This document shows, piece after piece, positions 34,839-43,324 of a DNA stretch of 64,000 bases. Position 1 is the stretch's first letter, and the number at the start of each line of letters is the position of its first letter. Below the pieces are notes generated by a model. That model saw only the letters and a list, made by a program, of their open reading frames with translations, made no database searches and had not been told where the DNA came from. Origin of the DNA: Propionispora sp. 2/2-37 (GTDB lineage: Bacteria; Bacillota; Negativicutes; Propionisporales; Propionisporaceae); the NCBI RefSeq assembly GCF_001298735.1, contig NZ_CYSP01000019.1:1-64000 (forward strand), written 5' to 3'. Position numbers and translations under genes: made by a program.

Positions 34839-35597
34839 TTATTTTAAACCTAAAATACATTTAATCTCTTTGATCTGGCTTTTACTGACCGGTATTTCCG
34901 CCTGCGGACAGTGCTCTACCTTCAGCCAATAGGTGCCCTTGAACCACGGCACCACTTCCCTGACCTTGTCCATATTGACCAGATAGCTTTTGTGCACCCG
35001 CAGCATGTGGCTATCGGTCATCCGTTCCTCCAGCTCGCACAACGCGCCGTTATAAACGAATTCTTCTCCGGCCGTCACAATAGCCACACGGCCGGCCTGT
35101 GCATAGGCATATATAATGTCACTATAATTTAGCAGTACAATTTTACCCAGTTTTTCCACCGGCAGCTTTCGAATTTGAAAGCTACTGCCGTTCAGCACCG
35201 TATCAATCCGTTTGACGGCCGCCCGCCATTCCTCCTGCTGGTAACTTTCCAGACGCGCAATGGTTTTCGTAATGCGCTCCTGCTCAAACGGTTTTAAAAT
35301 ATAATCCACGGCCCCGATATCAAAAGCCTGCAAAGCATATTCATCGTAAGCCGTGGCAAACACGATCATGGCTTGCGCCGCCATTTTCCGCAGGATCACA
35401 GCCGCTTCCAGTCCATTCATATCCCGCATATTGATATCCAGAAAGATAACATCCGGCTGCAATTTTGCGGCAAGCTCAATGGCGGTGGCGGCATGGTCCG
35501 CTTCCCCGACAACGGCAACCTCCGGTGTAAACGACAGGAGATAACGCAGTTCATCGCGGGCCGGTAATTCATCATCGACAATTAATATGTTGAGCAC
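34839..35597 (-). CDS. LytTR-family response regulator
   Basis: 252 residues from GTG 35597, which has GGAGG 9 nt upstream and overlaps the kinase gene by 26 nt; the longer frame lies inside the kinase. The receiver domain has Asp8/Asp9 and phospho-acceptor Asp54 (VIFLDINMRD), and Lys in LKPFEQ. The C-terminal LytTR DNA-binding domain has IIYAYAQAGRVAIVT and MLRVHKSYLVNM. It most likely activates cstA, as BtsR does for btsT. Confidence 0.92.
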   Translation of the reverse strand: MLNILIVDDELPARDELRYLLSFTPEVAVVGEADHAATAIELAAKLQPDVIFLDINMRDMNGLEAAVILRKMAAQAMIVFATAYDEYALQAFDIGAVDYILKPFEQERITKTIARLESYQQEEWRAAVKRIDTVLNGSSFQIRKLPVEKLGKIVLLNYSDIIYAYAQAGRVAIVTAGEEFVYNGALCELEERMTDSHMLRVHKSYLVNMDKVREVVPWFKGTYWLKVEHCPQAEIPVSKSQIKEIKCILGLK

Positions 35598-37293
35598 GTA
35601 CTTCTCCCTCCTGGGCAGCGATTTTGGGCAACATAATGGTAACCGCAGTACCGGCTCCAACAACACTGTGAATATACAGCCCGTAAGGACTGCCATATTG
35701 GCCATGCAAACGTTCATGTACATTCCTTAACCCGATATGGTTGCCTGAAGAGACGTTTTTCAGAGGATTGTACTCTGTCAGGTCCATCCCCACGCCATCA
35801 TCCTCAATGGCAATCACAATATTATTTTCCTGCTCGGCAATCCTGATACCGATCATCCCTCCGTCCACTTTGGGCTTTAAACCATGCACAATGGCATTTT
35901 CAACAATCGGCTGAATGGTCAGGGAAGGAATCAAATATAGCTGCGTTCCAGGATGAATAGTTTCTGCAAAATTCAGTTTACGCCCATAACGGGCCTTCTC
36001 TATCGTCAAATAGGAACGGACTTGTGCCATTTCCTCCGCTATGGTAATGTTATGGCCGGATTTTTGTAGGGTAAAGCGAAAAATGGAACCAAGTTTCAGC
36101 AATAAGTCCCGGGCCAGATCCGGCTTGGTCCGGACTAAAGATGTAATCGTATTAAGGGTATTAAATAAAAAGTGAGGATTGATCTGAGCCTGCAGGGCCT
36201 TTAATTCCGCATTGGCCGCCAATTTGGCCTGGCGATCAATTTCCGCCAGCTCCAGTTGTATGGAAAACAGATGGGCCAAACCATTCGCAAATACTACATC
36301 CGACTGGTTCAACAGACTGCTGTCGGTGTAATACAGCTTAAAGGTTCCAATCACCTGATCGCCCCGCTTTAACGGGGCAACGATCGAGCAGCTTAACGGA
36401 CAGTGAGGGTAATGGCACCCCACCTCCGCCTTGCTTCTGGCAATATAAATCATACCGTTCTGCAGGGCGTGATCGGTGGCCAGCGTAAATCCGCTGTCAT
36501 TTAACAGGTGGTGATCTTCACCAACACCGACAAACGCCAAAACCCGCTCGGTATCCGTTACGGCAATGGCATGATAACTGCCCTTATCATAAATAATATC
36601 CGCTGCCGCCCGGGCAGAGGCTTCGTCCAGCCCCTTACGAAAATAAGGGAGTGTCTCGGCAGCAACAGCCAGTGCTTTTTGTGATTGAGCCGCCCCCGCC
36701 TGCTGCTGTACTTCCATGGTTGTTTTGATAATAAGCATAAAAATTGTAAGCCCAATCGAATTAGCAACGATCATCGGCAACGCAATATGCTGCACCAGGG
36801 TCCAGGCGGCCTCCAAGGGGCGGGCTGTCAGCAAAATAATGGCCATCTGCAGCGTTTCCCCCGCCATACCGCTGATCAGTACCAGCCACCAGGGCATCGG
36901 ATGACGTGGATAGCGTCCTTTGATCCAGCCGGCCAACAGGCCTTCCACCACATTGGCCAGCGCACAGGAAAAAGCCGTAAACCCGCCAAACAAAAAATAG
37001 CGGTGCGCTCCGGCAATCACTCCTGCTGCACCACCTATCGCCGGACCACCGAGAAGGCCGGCCGCCATTACACCGACAACCCGTGAATTAGCAAGTGCGT
37101 TGTCTACCGGTATCCCGGTATAAGTACCGACAATACCAATGCCGCCAAAGATAAGAGCCAGCATGATTTTATCCTTTACCCTCATGTACCGGTAAGTAAT
37201 GCGGCGAAACACCGACGTCTGCGACAAAACAAAAGCCAGGTTTGCCGCCACACACATCCGCAGCACCATCTTAAACAATAATGTTTCTTCCAT
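35572..37293 (-). CDS. LytS-type sensor histidine kinase (BtsS-like)
   Basis: 573 residues. The N-terminal part is a 5TM-LYT sensor (NSRVVGVMAAGLLGGPAIGG). A GAF-like domain covers about 215-355 and contains a CHYPHCPLSC Cys/His cluster near residue 295. Then follows the His_kinase domain with QINPHFLFNTLN and an HATPase domain (IVENAIVHGLKP, EDDGVGMD). E. coli BtsS binds extracellular pyruvate through this membrane sensor type. GGGAG stands 10 nt before the ATG. The unit is kinase, regulator, cstA in order. Confidence 0.92.
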   Translation of the reverse strand: MEETLLFKMVLRMCVAANLAFVLSQTSVFRRITYRYMRVKDKIMLALIFGGIGIVGTYTGIPVDNALANSRVVGVMAAGLLGGPAIGGAAGVIAGAHRYFLFGGFTAFSCALANVVEGLLAGWIKGRYPRHPMPWWLVLISGMAGETLQMAIILLTARPLEAAWTLVQHIALPMIVANSIGLTIFMLIIKTTMEVQQQAGAAQSQKALAVAAETLPYFRKGLDEASARAAADIIYDKGSYHAIAVTDTERVLAFVGVGEDHHLLNDSGFTLATDHALQNGMIYIARSKAEVGCHYPHCPLSCSIVAPLKRGDQVIGTFKLYYTDSSLLNQSDVVFANGLAHLFSIQLELAEIDRQAKLAANAELKALQAQINPHFLFNTLNTITSLVRTKPDLARDLLLKLGSIFRFTLQKSGHNITIAEEMAQVRSYLTIEKARYGRKLNFAETIHPGTQLYLIPSLTIQPIVENAIVHGLKPKVDGGMIGIRIAEQENNIVIAIEDDGVGMDLTEYNPLKNVSSGNHIGLRNVHERLHGQYGSPYGLYIHSVVGAGTAVTIMLPKIAAQEGEVRAQHINCR

Positions 37294-37792
37294 ATCACTT
37301 CATCTCCCGATCCCCCACCAGCTAACTGCCCGATTCTGCACCCTTCCGGCAATACTGACCATCCTGCACCATGCTGTTCAACACGCTGCGCCTACGAAGC
37401 CCCACAGTTGCCCTTGAATTCATTGATCTGAATAAGCCGGGCCGGAATAAAGTTCCCGCCCATAAATACGTATTTATAGCCTTGGGGCCCGCCATTATAC
37501 CAGACCCAACCACCGAAAATAGGCAAAAACATAGTGACCAGATGATTAATACGGATACATCTTCTTAATAAAATCCATCTGTTCACATCCTTATTTAGTG
37601 ACACTATTATAAATACGCCTTATAACAAAAAAGAACCTTCCGGCAGAAATAACCAAAAAACTAACTTTTTCTGAAAACAGATAACGGTTTATCCGGATAA
37701 CCACAGCAATAGAAGATTATACGATGAATTTTATCGGAGAAATCTCAACAAAGGGAATAACTGCAAAAGGTATTCGCCTGACATAATCAACT
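37294..37792. other. Intergenic region upstream of the sensor kinase
   Basis: Contains a TATAAT at about 37609 on the minus strand, which would give the kinase operon a leader of about 300 nt. Within it a 10-codon frame (37546-37578) has AAGGA 9 nt upstream. A 70-codon frame over 37392-37604 begins just past the TATAAT and lacks a ribosome-binding site. No clear gene. Confidence 0.35.
37546..37578 (-). CDS. Possible 10-residue leader peptide (MDFIKKMYPY)
   Basis: A ten-codon frame with AAGGA 9 nt before its ATG lies shortly after the putative promoter of the sensor-kinase operon. It is the only small frame in the leader with a ribosome-binding site. It may be chance. Confidence 0.18.
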   Translation of the reverse strand: MDFIKKMYPY

Positions 37793-39220
37793 TCACAGTC
37801 TGTGTTGTTCTTTCGCCGGTGCAGCATACATCATGACGATCATAACAAGGATGGTCAACAAAATACCTGTTGACTGTGCGTTAAGGATTCCCAGGCCTTT
37901 GCCCGCATATCCAAATTGCAGCAACACCGTAGAAATGATGCCGGTAATGGCGGAAGCAAATGCCGCCGTTGTGCCGGGGCGTTTTGAAAAGAGTCCAAAC
38001 AATAACGGTGCCGTCAGCGAAACGGACATTAACGAGTAGAAAATGGATAAGGCAGAAATGACATTCGGCAGCAGGATGGCTAACCCCGCACCGCTGACAC
38101 CGGCAGCAACCGTCACATAACGGCTGATTCTAAGTAGTTTTTCATCAGAAATATGGGGATTCACGAAAGCTTTATAGAGGTCCTTGCTAAAAGAAGATGT
38201 AATCATATACAGCGCGGCATCCGCAGCGCTGACCTCCGCTGAAAAAATAGCCGCCAAAGCCAGTGCGGATGCCCAAAAGGGCATACATTCCCTCATGACA
38301 GTCGGCAAGGCCAGGTCGCGCTCCGTTAAACCCGGCTCCACCACCGAAGCCGCCATACCCAGTATGGCAGGAATAACGGCAAACAACAACATGACAATAC
38401 CACATAAGAAGGTGCTGACCATAACGGTTTTTTCATCTTTAGCACCATACACCTTGCCGATCAGACCGGGTGAAATAAAAAAAGAAGGCGTAAGCATCAG
38501 AAAGAAGCCGATAATGGTTGACATTCCTGCCCCGTCCAAACTGAAATAACCGGCGGTTTTTAGGGTATCCCCTATGTTGGCCGCAACTTTTGCTTCCAGT
38601 CCGCTCCAGCCGCCCACAAAGCTGAGAACTAACGGCACAGCCACCACAAATCCGGCTAATTTTACCACAGCCTCGATAAAATTGACGTAAGCCGCTGAAA
38701 CAAGCCCGCCGGCACCAAAATATAACACGACGACGACGGCACTGATCAAAATCCCCACCGGTTTGCTAACTCCGGCAACCGCCGTTAAAATCCAGGCTAT
38801 TCCCATTAACTGACCGGCGAAGATGGCAATGGTGCCAATTGCCAGCAATAAGGAAATCAAGCCCCGGAAGTTACGGTTGTACCGATAGTTCAGATAATCT
38901 CCCAGAGTATAAAAGCCGTGCTTTTTAGCTAACCGCCAAATAGCCGGGCCAACCCAAAAGGCAAGGACAAATGTGCCTACGGCAGATGCAATAATCCACC
39001 ACACGGCCGCTATGCCCACTTGATAGCTAAGCCCGGCCACCCCCACAGTGGAACCCGCTCCAATATTCGGAGCCACCAGGGTAATAAACAGCAGCAGCGT
39101 GCCGAACTTCCTGCCGCCCACAAAAAAATCAGCGGAACCCTTGACCCGTTTTGTCATAATAATTCCTATGCCAATTAAAAACAATGAATATAAAACAATA
39201 ACCCAAAGATACCCATTCAT
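37793..39220 (-). CDS. Sodium:solute symporter (SSS family)
   Basis: 475 residues with 13 membrane helices. The SSS signatures GGRKFGTLLLFITLVAPNIGAGST (in parts), GDYLNYRYN and AAIFSAEVSAADAALY are clear. Substrates of this family include monocarboxylates, proline and pantothenate; the position next to the pyruvate-sensing operon suggests a monocarboxylate (inference). It has its own promoter region after the terminator at 39264. Confidence 0.9.
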   Translation of the reverse strand: MNGYLWVIVLYSLFLIGIGIIMTKRVKGSADFFVGGRKFGTLLLFITLVAPNIGAGSTVGVAGLSYQVGIAAVWWIIASAVGTFVLAFWVGPAIWRLAKKHGFYTLGDYLNYRYNRNFRGLISLLLAIGTIAIFAGQLMGIAWILTAVAGVSKPVGILISAVVVVLYFGAGGLVSAAYVNFIEAVVKLAGFVVAVPLVLSFVGGWSGLEAKVAANIGDTLKTAGYFSLDGAGMSTIIGFFLMLTPSFFISPGLIGKVYGAKDEKTVMVSTFLCGIVMLLFAVIPAILGMAASVVEPGLTERDLALPTVMRECMPFWASALALAAIFSAEVSAADAALYMITSSFSKDLYKAFVNPHISDEKLLRISRYVTVAAGVSGAGLAILLPNVISALSIFYSLMSVSLTAPLLFGLFSKRPGTTAAFASAITGIISTVLLQFGYAGKGLGILNAQSTGILLTILVMIVMMYAAPAKEQHRL

Positions 39221-39263
39221 TAGCTACGCTCCCTTATCTTGTCCTATTCTCTTAGGATAACAA

Positions 39264-39300
39264 AAATACCGTAAAAAGCCCACGGCTTTTTACGGTATTT
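39264..39300 (-). terminator. Terminator of the SMR gene
   Basis: 17-bp perfect stem AAATACCGTAAAAAGCC / GGCTTTTTACGGTATTT with a CAC loop. Confidence 0.92.
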
Positions 39301-39349
39301 TACGAACGAAGGATTGATTCTAAAGCTAAGAAGGGACCCGCCCCTGATC

Positions 39350-39676
39350 TCAATGAGCAGGAGCTTCCAGATTGAGCAGCACCACGCCAACAATAATCAA
39401 TACGATTCCTGCCAGGGTATATAGGTTAATGGCTTCTTTCCAGATAAGAACGGCAATTAATGCCGTCAGGGCCGTTCCCACTCCTGACCAGATTGCATAA
39501 GCTATACTTAACGGAACAGACGTTAATGCCTGGGAAAGAACATAAAACGAAGAACCCATGCCGGCTACAAAAATAACAGCGGGGATTAGCTTGGTAAAGC
39601 CTTCTGAAGCTTTTAGCATGGATGTCGAAAATATCTCCAAAATAATGGCCAATGCTAACCATGCATATCCATTCAT
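39350..39676 (-). CDS. Small multidrug resistance (SMR) efflux protein
   Basis: 108 residues with four membrane helices. Glu14 (LALAIILE) is the essential substrate/proton residue. AYAIWSGVGTALTALI in helix 3 and the LIIVGVVLLNL ending are typical EmrE/QacC-type features. It exports quaternary cations or guanidinium by proton antiport as a dual-topology dimer. No guanidine riboswitch was recognised upstream, so a drug-type rather than Gdx role is slightly favoured. Confidence 0.9.
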   Translation of the reverse strand: MNGYAWLALAIILEIFSTSMLKASEGFTKLIPAVIFVAGMGSSFYVLSQALTSVPLSIAYAIWSGVGTALTALIAVLIWKEAINLYTLAGIVLIIVGVVLLNLEAPAH

Positions 39677-39840
39677 TGTATATCCTCATCCTCCTTACGT
39701 TATGCTAAAACCACCTAACTCTTTTCGCACTTAAACCACAACAACCCTTCTTTTAGTTTACCTTATTGCTTACTCTACTAGTCGGCACATTTATTGCGCT
39801 TGTACGACTATCGCCTTATCAACGGCTGCACATAGCCACG

Positions 39841-39869
39841 GAAGACTCCCGCCTAAGGCAGGAGTCTTC
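39841..39869 (-). terminator. Terminator of the ABC transporter operon
   Basis: 13-bp stem with one mismatch (GAAGACTCCCGCC / GGCAGGAGTCTTC), 60 nt past the last ABC gene. Confidence 0.8.
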
Positions 39870-39928
39870 TTCCTTCTTCCAATTCAACTGCTTGAAAACA
39901 AACGTTACCGTTCGTTTTGCTTCATCCA

Positions 39929-40525
39929 CTATTCCCATTCCACAATCCTTGTTGCAATCTGTTTTGCTAAGGCAGCATGATGTGTCACAGCCAGCAACCC
40001 AACCCCTCTCGCCTGTGTCGCTTTAACTAATACATCCCACAACTGGGCCTGTGAAATGGCATCCAGCATCGTGCTTATCTCATCAGCCAGCAGAAACCGG
40101 GTTTGCGGTCCTAACGCCCTGGCGATGCAAAACCGCTGCAATTCCCCGCCCGACAATTCATTAGGCCAGCGTTCCAGCCAGGCAGGTTCTATACCTAACT
40201 CTTTCAACAGCTGATCCTCCGGCTGATAGCCTTCTGAGACAATGTCCCTTAGTTTCCAGCGGGGATTTACCGCTTTTTCCGGATGCTGATAAATGAGTTG
40301 GACCGGGCAGTAGCCCTGCCTGGGTAACGGGGTGCCGTCAATCGTCACCCTCCCGGCGGACGGCATTTCATAGCCGGCCAGCAATTTTAGCAAAGTACTT
40401 TTCCCCCGTCCGCTGGGAGCAAGCAACACCACCCGCTCATCCTGCTCCATGGCAAAGTCAACATGCCGGATAATCCAAGGGCCTGTCCGGTAACGAAAAC
40501 TCAGCGCCGTTGCTTCAAGTCGCAT
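39929..40525 (-). CDS. ABC transporter ATPase 2 (Opp/Nik type)
   Basis: About 198 residues from ATG 40525, which overlaps the first ATPase gene by 11 nt. Walker A is APSGRGKST, the signature is LSGGELQRF, and Walker B is FLLADEIS. The protein is short for an OppF and lacks the C-terminal oligopeptide extension, as in NikE/CntF. Asp-Glu of Walker B is intact. It forms the second half of the ATPase pair with the next gene. Confidence 0.9.
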   Translation of the reverse strand: MRLEATALSFRYRTGPWIIRHVDFAMEQDERVVLLAPSGRGKSTLLKLLAGYEMPSAGRVTIDGTPLPRQGYCPVQLIYQHPEKAVNPRWKLRDIVSEGYQPEDQLLKELGIEPAWLERWPNELSGGELQRFCIARALGPQTRFLLADEISTMLDAISQAQLWDVLVKATQARGVGLLAVTHHAALAKQIATRIVEWE

Positions 40526-41453
40526 GCACACACCTCACCATCCCGTTACGAAGCTGACGCAGTTTGATTTCTCCGAGACAGGCTTCTGATTTTTCCTGGC
40601 AGCAGTCTGCAAATAGGCAACCGCTAACCTCCGGTCCAACTGCCGGTTTAAAATTCCCGCCGGAATGAAAGCCGTTTTGCGGCAATGCCTGCCATAAAGC
40701 CCGGCTATAGGGATGCCGCAAGGCTTCCGCTCCCTGCCTGAAATCATCAGCAGCAGCTATTTCCAGAATGGTTCCGCCACAAAACACCGCAATCTTGTCT
40801 GCAATCCGGCAGGCTAAATCCAGTTCATGCGTAATGAGCATCACCGCACGCCCCTCATCCGCCAGACTGCGAAAATGTCCGGCCACCTCGGCTGTTGCCT
40901 GTTGATCCAGCCCCGGTGTGGGCTCATCGGCAATAATGAGCCTGGCCTGACCCATCACTGCAGTTGCAATCAAGACACGCCTGGCCATGCCCCCTGACAG
41001 GGAAAACGGATACTGCCCTGCTATGCCGTCGGCTAAGCCATAACGGGCAAGGGCCTGCCGTTGTTCAGCAAGAGAGCCGTATAATCCCTGCACCTGACGG
41101 CCAATTTTCATGGTAGGATCTAAATAGGTCACTGCCTGGGGAATGAGTGCAATTTCCCTGCCCCGCAGTACGGCCAGCCTCTCTTCGGTCAAGGCCTGTC
41201 CGCAGTACCGGATAGTTCCGCCCATTTGCGCATTTCCCGGCAAAATCCCTAAAACTGCATGTGCCAGCAGACTTTTCCCTGAGCCGCTGGCACCCACCAC
41301 AGCCACGATCTGTCCGGCATCAATGGCAAGACTTATATCCTGCATTACGGTAAATTCCCGCTGCTTCCAGCCAGCTTCATACTGCCGGAAACGAATGCTT
41401 ATCCGGTCTACCGACAATACCGGCGGTGCCGTATCTCCACAATTCTCCATCAT
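40515..41453 (-). CDS. ABC transporter ATPase 1 (Opp/Nik type)
   Basis: 312 residues from ATG 41453 (AGGAG 6 nt upstream, 10 nt after the permease stop). Walker A GASGSGKS, signature LSGGMARR, and Walker B LIIADEPTPGLD are intact. The C-terminal region carries Cys residues (GCLFADCCQEKSEACLG) like the metal/peptide ATPases with an OppD-type C-terminal motif. It powers the importer with the second ATPase. Confidence 0.92.
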   Translation of the reverse strand: MMENCGDTAPPVLSVDRISIRFRQYEAGWKQREFTVMQDISLAIDAGQIVAVVGASGSGKSLLAHAVLGILPGNAQMGGTIRYCGQALTEERLAVLRGREIALIPQAVTYLDPTMKIGRQVQGLYGSLAEQRQALARYGLADGIAGQYPFSLSGGMARRVLIATAVMGQARLIIADEPTPGLDQQATAEVAGHFRSLADEGRAVMLITHELDLACRIADKIAVFCGGTILEIAAADDFRQGAEALRHPYSRALWQALPQNGFHSGGNFKPAVGPEVSGCLFADCCQEKSEACLGEIKLRQLRNGMVRCVHAT

Positions 41454-41463
41454 ACGCTTCTCC

Positions 41464-42333
41464 TCATTCATGAGCCCGCGTCGGCTGCAGCAACAGCCGC
41501 AGATTTTCACCGAGCGTTTCAAATAAAAGGACAATCAGCAATAAAGCAAAACCCGGAAAAAAAGCCAGCCACCAGCAACCCACCGACAAGTATTTCATTG
41601 CTTCCGTCAAAATCACACCCACCGCCGGCATTTGCAGCGGCAGCCCGAAGCCCAGAAAGGTAATGCCTGCTTCATGTAAAATAGCATGCGGGAATAACAA
41701 CAGCGTTCCCACAAAAAACTGCGGCAGTAAATGCGGCAGCAGATGTTTTCTGGCAATCCACCAATTGCTCCTGCCCATTTTGCGCGATATACGCACATAT
41801 GGCGCTGTTCGCAGCTGCATCACCTCTGCCCGTACGATCCGGGTAAAATTCGGCCAATGCGTTAGGGCCACCGCGATAACTACGCCATGCATGCCTTTGC
41901 CGCATACAAAGGAAATCAGTATCAATAGCAGGATATGCGGTATCCCGGTCATCATATTGACCGCCATGCCGACCACCATATCGGTTTTTTCCCCCAGGAG
42001 CGCAGCCGCGCATCCCAGCACCAGGGCAATCACTGAACTGACCCCGGCGGCCAGGGCGCCAATCAGAATGCTAATCGAAAGCCCTTTTACCGTCCTGGCC
42101 AGCATATCCCGGCCCATAAAATCGGTGCCGAAAATATGAGCCATTGACGGGCTTTGATTACGGAGCGAAAAATTAACATCATAGGCAGTTTCCGGCATGC
42201 TGATCCCAATAGTGGTTATGACGAACAATACTACCGCCGCAGCCCCGGTAATCAGCAGCGTACGCCCGCGCCGGTTCATTAGGCTGGAAGGCCAGTTGCC
42301 GGAATTCACGGCAGTCAGCCCTTTATGATTCAT
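41464..42333 (-). CDS. ABC transporter permease 2 (OppC/NikC type)
   Basis: 289 residues with an N-terminal membrane helix, then FGTDFMGRDMLARTVKG, the typical start of the OppC-type permease core, and the EAA loop region ISRKMGRSNWWIARKHLLPHL. It overlaps the previous permease by 11 nt. Confidence 0.92.
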   Translation of the reverse strand: MNHKGLTAVNSGNWPSSLMNRRGRTLLITGAAAVVLFVITTIGISMPETAYDVNFSLRNQSPSMAHIFGTDFMGRDMLARTVKGLSISILIGALAAGVSSVIALVLGCAAALLGEKTDMVVGMAVNMMTGIPHILLLILISFVCGKGMHGVVIAVALTHWPNFTRIVRAEVMQLRTAPYVRISRKMGRSNWWIARKHLLPHLLPQFFVGTLLLFPHAILHEAGITFLGFGLPLQMPAVGVILTEAMKYLSVGCWWLAFFPGFALLLIVLLFETLGENLRLLLQPTRAHE

Positions 42334-43324
42334 AACCTGCCTCCTCTTTGATCTCCGGCACTAAAAACGCATAGACCATATCGGCTGTCATATTTCCGCA
42401 AAACACAAACAGTGTACTAAACAGCGTAATCCCCATAAGCAGCGGTAAATCGCCGCGCGTTCCGGCCAAGACGGCAGCCTGCCCCAGCCCCGGATAGGAA
42501 AATACCTGTTCTGCCAGAACCGAGCCGCCAAATAATTCATTAATGGAAGCAAACTGCAGCATCAGGGCCGGAATCATGGCATTTTTAATTCCATGGCGTT
42601 TTAGAAGGGTCCAGCCTCGCTCCCCCCTGGCCCGGGCAAACAGAATATAGTCACTCTCAAAAATCTCAAGTACCTTTTGCCTGGTAAACATGGCAATACC
42701 GGCAATTCCTGTAATGCTCAGCGTTAATGCCGGCAGAATGAGATGACGGATTTTATCCAGCAGGGTCACTTCAGCAGCCAGCTTGCCGGCCGGTGCCGCC
42801 AGCCCCATCGGCAGCCAGCCCAGCCATACTGAAAAGACCATGACCAGTACCAGGGCAATCCAAAAAACCGGTGCGGAGATCAGGACCATACAGCCGTTTT
42901 TTATGAAAGTGTCCAGCCAGCTGCCCTTGTTGGCTCCGGCAATTAATCCCAGGGAAAACCCTATTGCCCCGGATAATAGCCAGGCAATACCCATAAGCAC
43001 CAAGGAAGCGGTAACCTTCTCCTCGATCACGGCCAGTACCGGCTGCCGGAACAGCATGGAGGTGCCAAAATCCCCGGACATCAAATGGAAAAGCCATTGC
43101 CCGTAGCGTTCCAGCGGCGATTTATCCAACCCCCAGTAGGCCGAAATTTGGTCATATTGCTGCCTGCTGATGGAAGTATCCGCGCCTATATAGGCGTCCA
43201 CCGGGTTGATACCGGTACTGTTGGCAAGGATAAATACCACGGCGCTGACCAGCAGCATCAGCAGGCAGATTTTTAAGGCAGGAAGCAATATATGGCGATA
43301 GGCAAAGGTCCTCATAATTTCCAA
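42323..43324 (-). CDS. ABC transporter permease 1 (OppB/NikB type)
   Basis: 333 residues. Features are ILANSTGINPVDAYIG, SAYWGLDKSPLERYGQWL and GDFGTSMLF, then the EAA loop FARARGERGWTLLKRHGIKNA (in parts). It overlaps the substrate-binding protein gene by 13 nt. Together with permease 2 it forms the inner-membrane channel. Confidence 0.92.
   Translation of the reverse strand: MEIMRTFAYRHILLPALKICLLMLLVSAVVFILANSTGINPVDAYIGADTSISRQQYDQISAYWGLDKSPLERYGQWLFHLMSGDFGTSMLFRQPVLAVIEEKVTASLVLMGIAWLLSGAIGFSLGLIAGANKGSWLDTFIKNGCMVLISAPVFWIALVLVMVFSVWLGWLPMGLAAPAGKLAAEVTLLDKIRHLILPALTLSITGIAGIAMFTRQKVLEIFESDYILFARARGERGWTLLKRHGIKNAMIPALMLQFASINELFGGSVLAEQVFSYPGLGQAAVLAGTRGDLPLLMGITLFSTLFVFCGNMTADMVYAFLVPEIKEEAGYES

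Noticed and set aside
37392..37604. 70-codon minus-strand frame upstream of the sensor kinase
   Set aside because: Its GTG lies a few bases after a TATAAT and lacks a ribosome-binding site; the later Met has none either.
39677..39760. Guanidine riboswitch upstream of the SMR gene
   Set aside because: I looked for the guanidine-I/II/III conserved elements and saw none.
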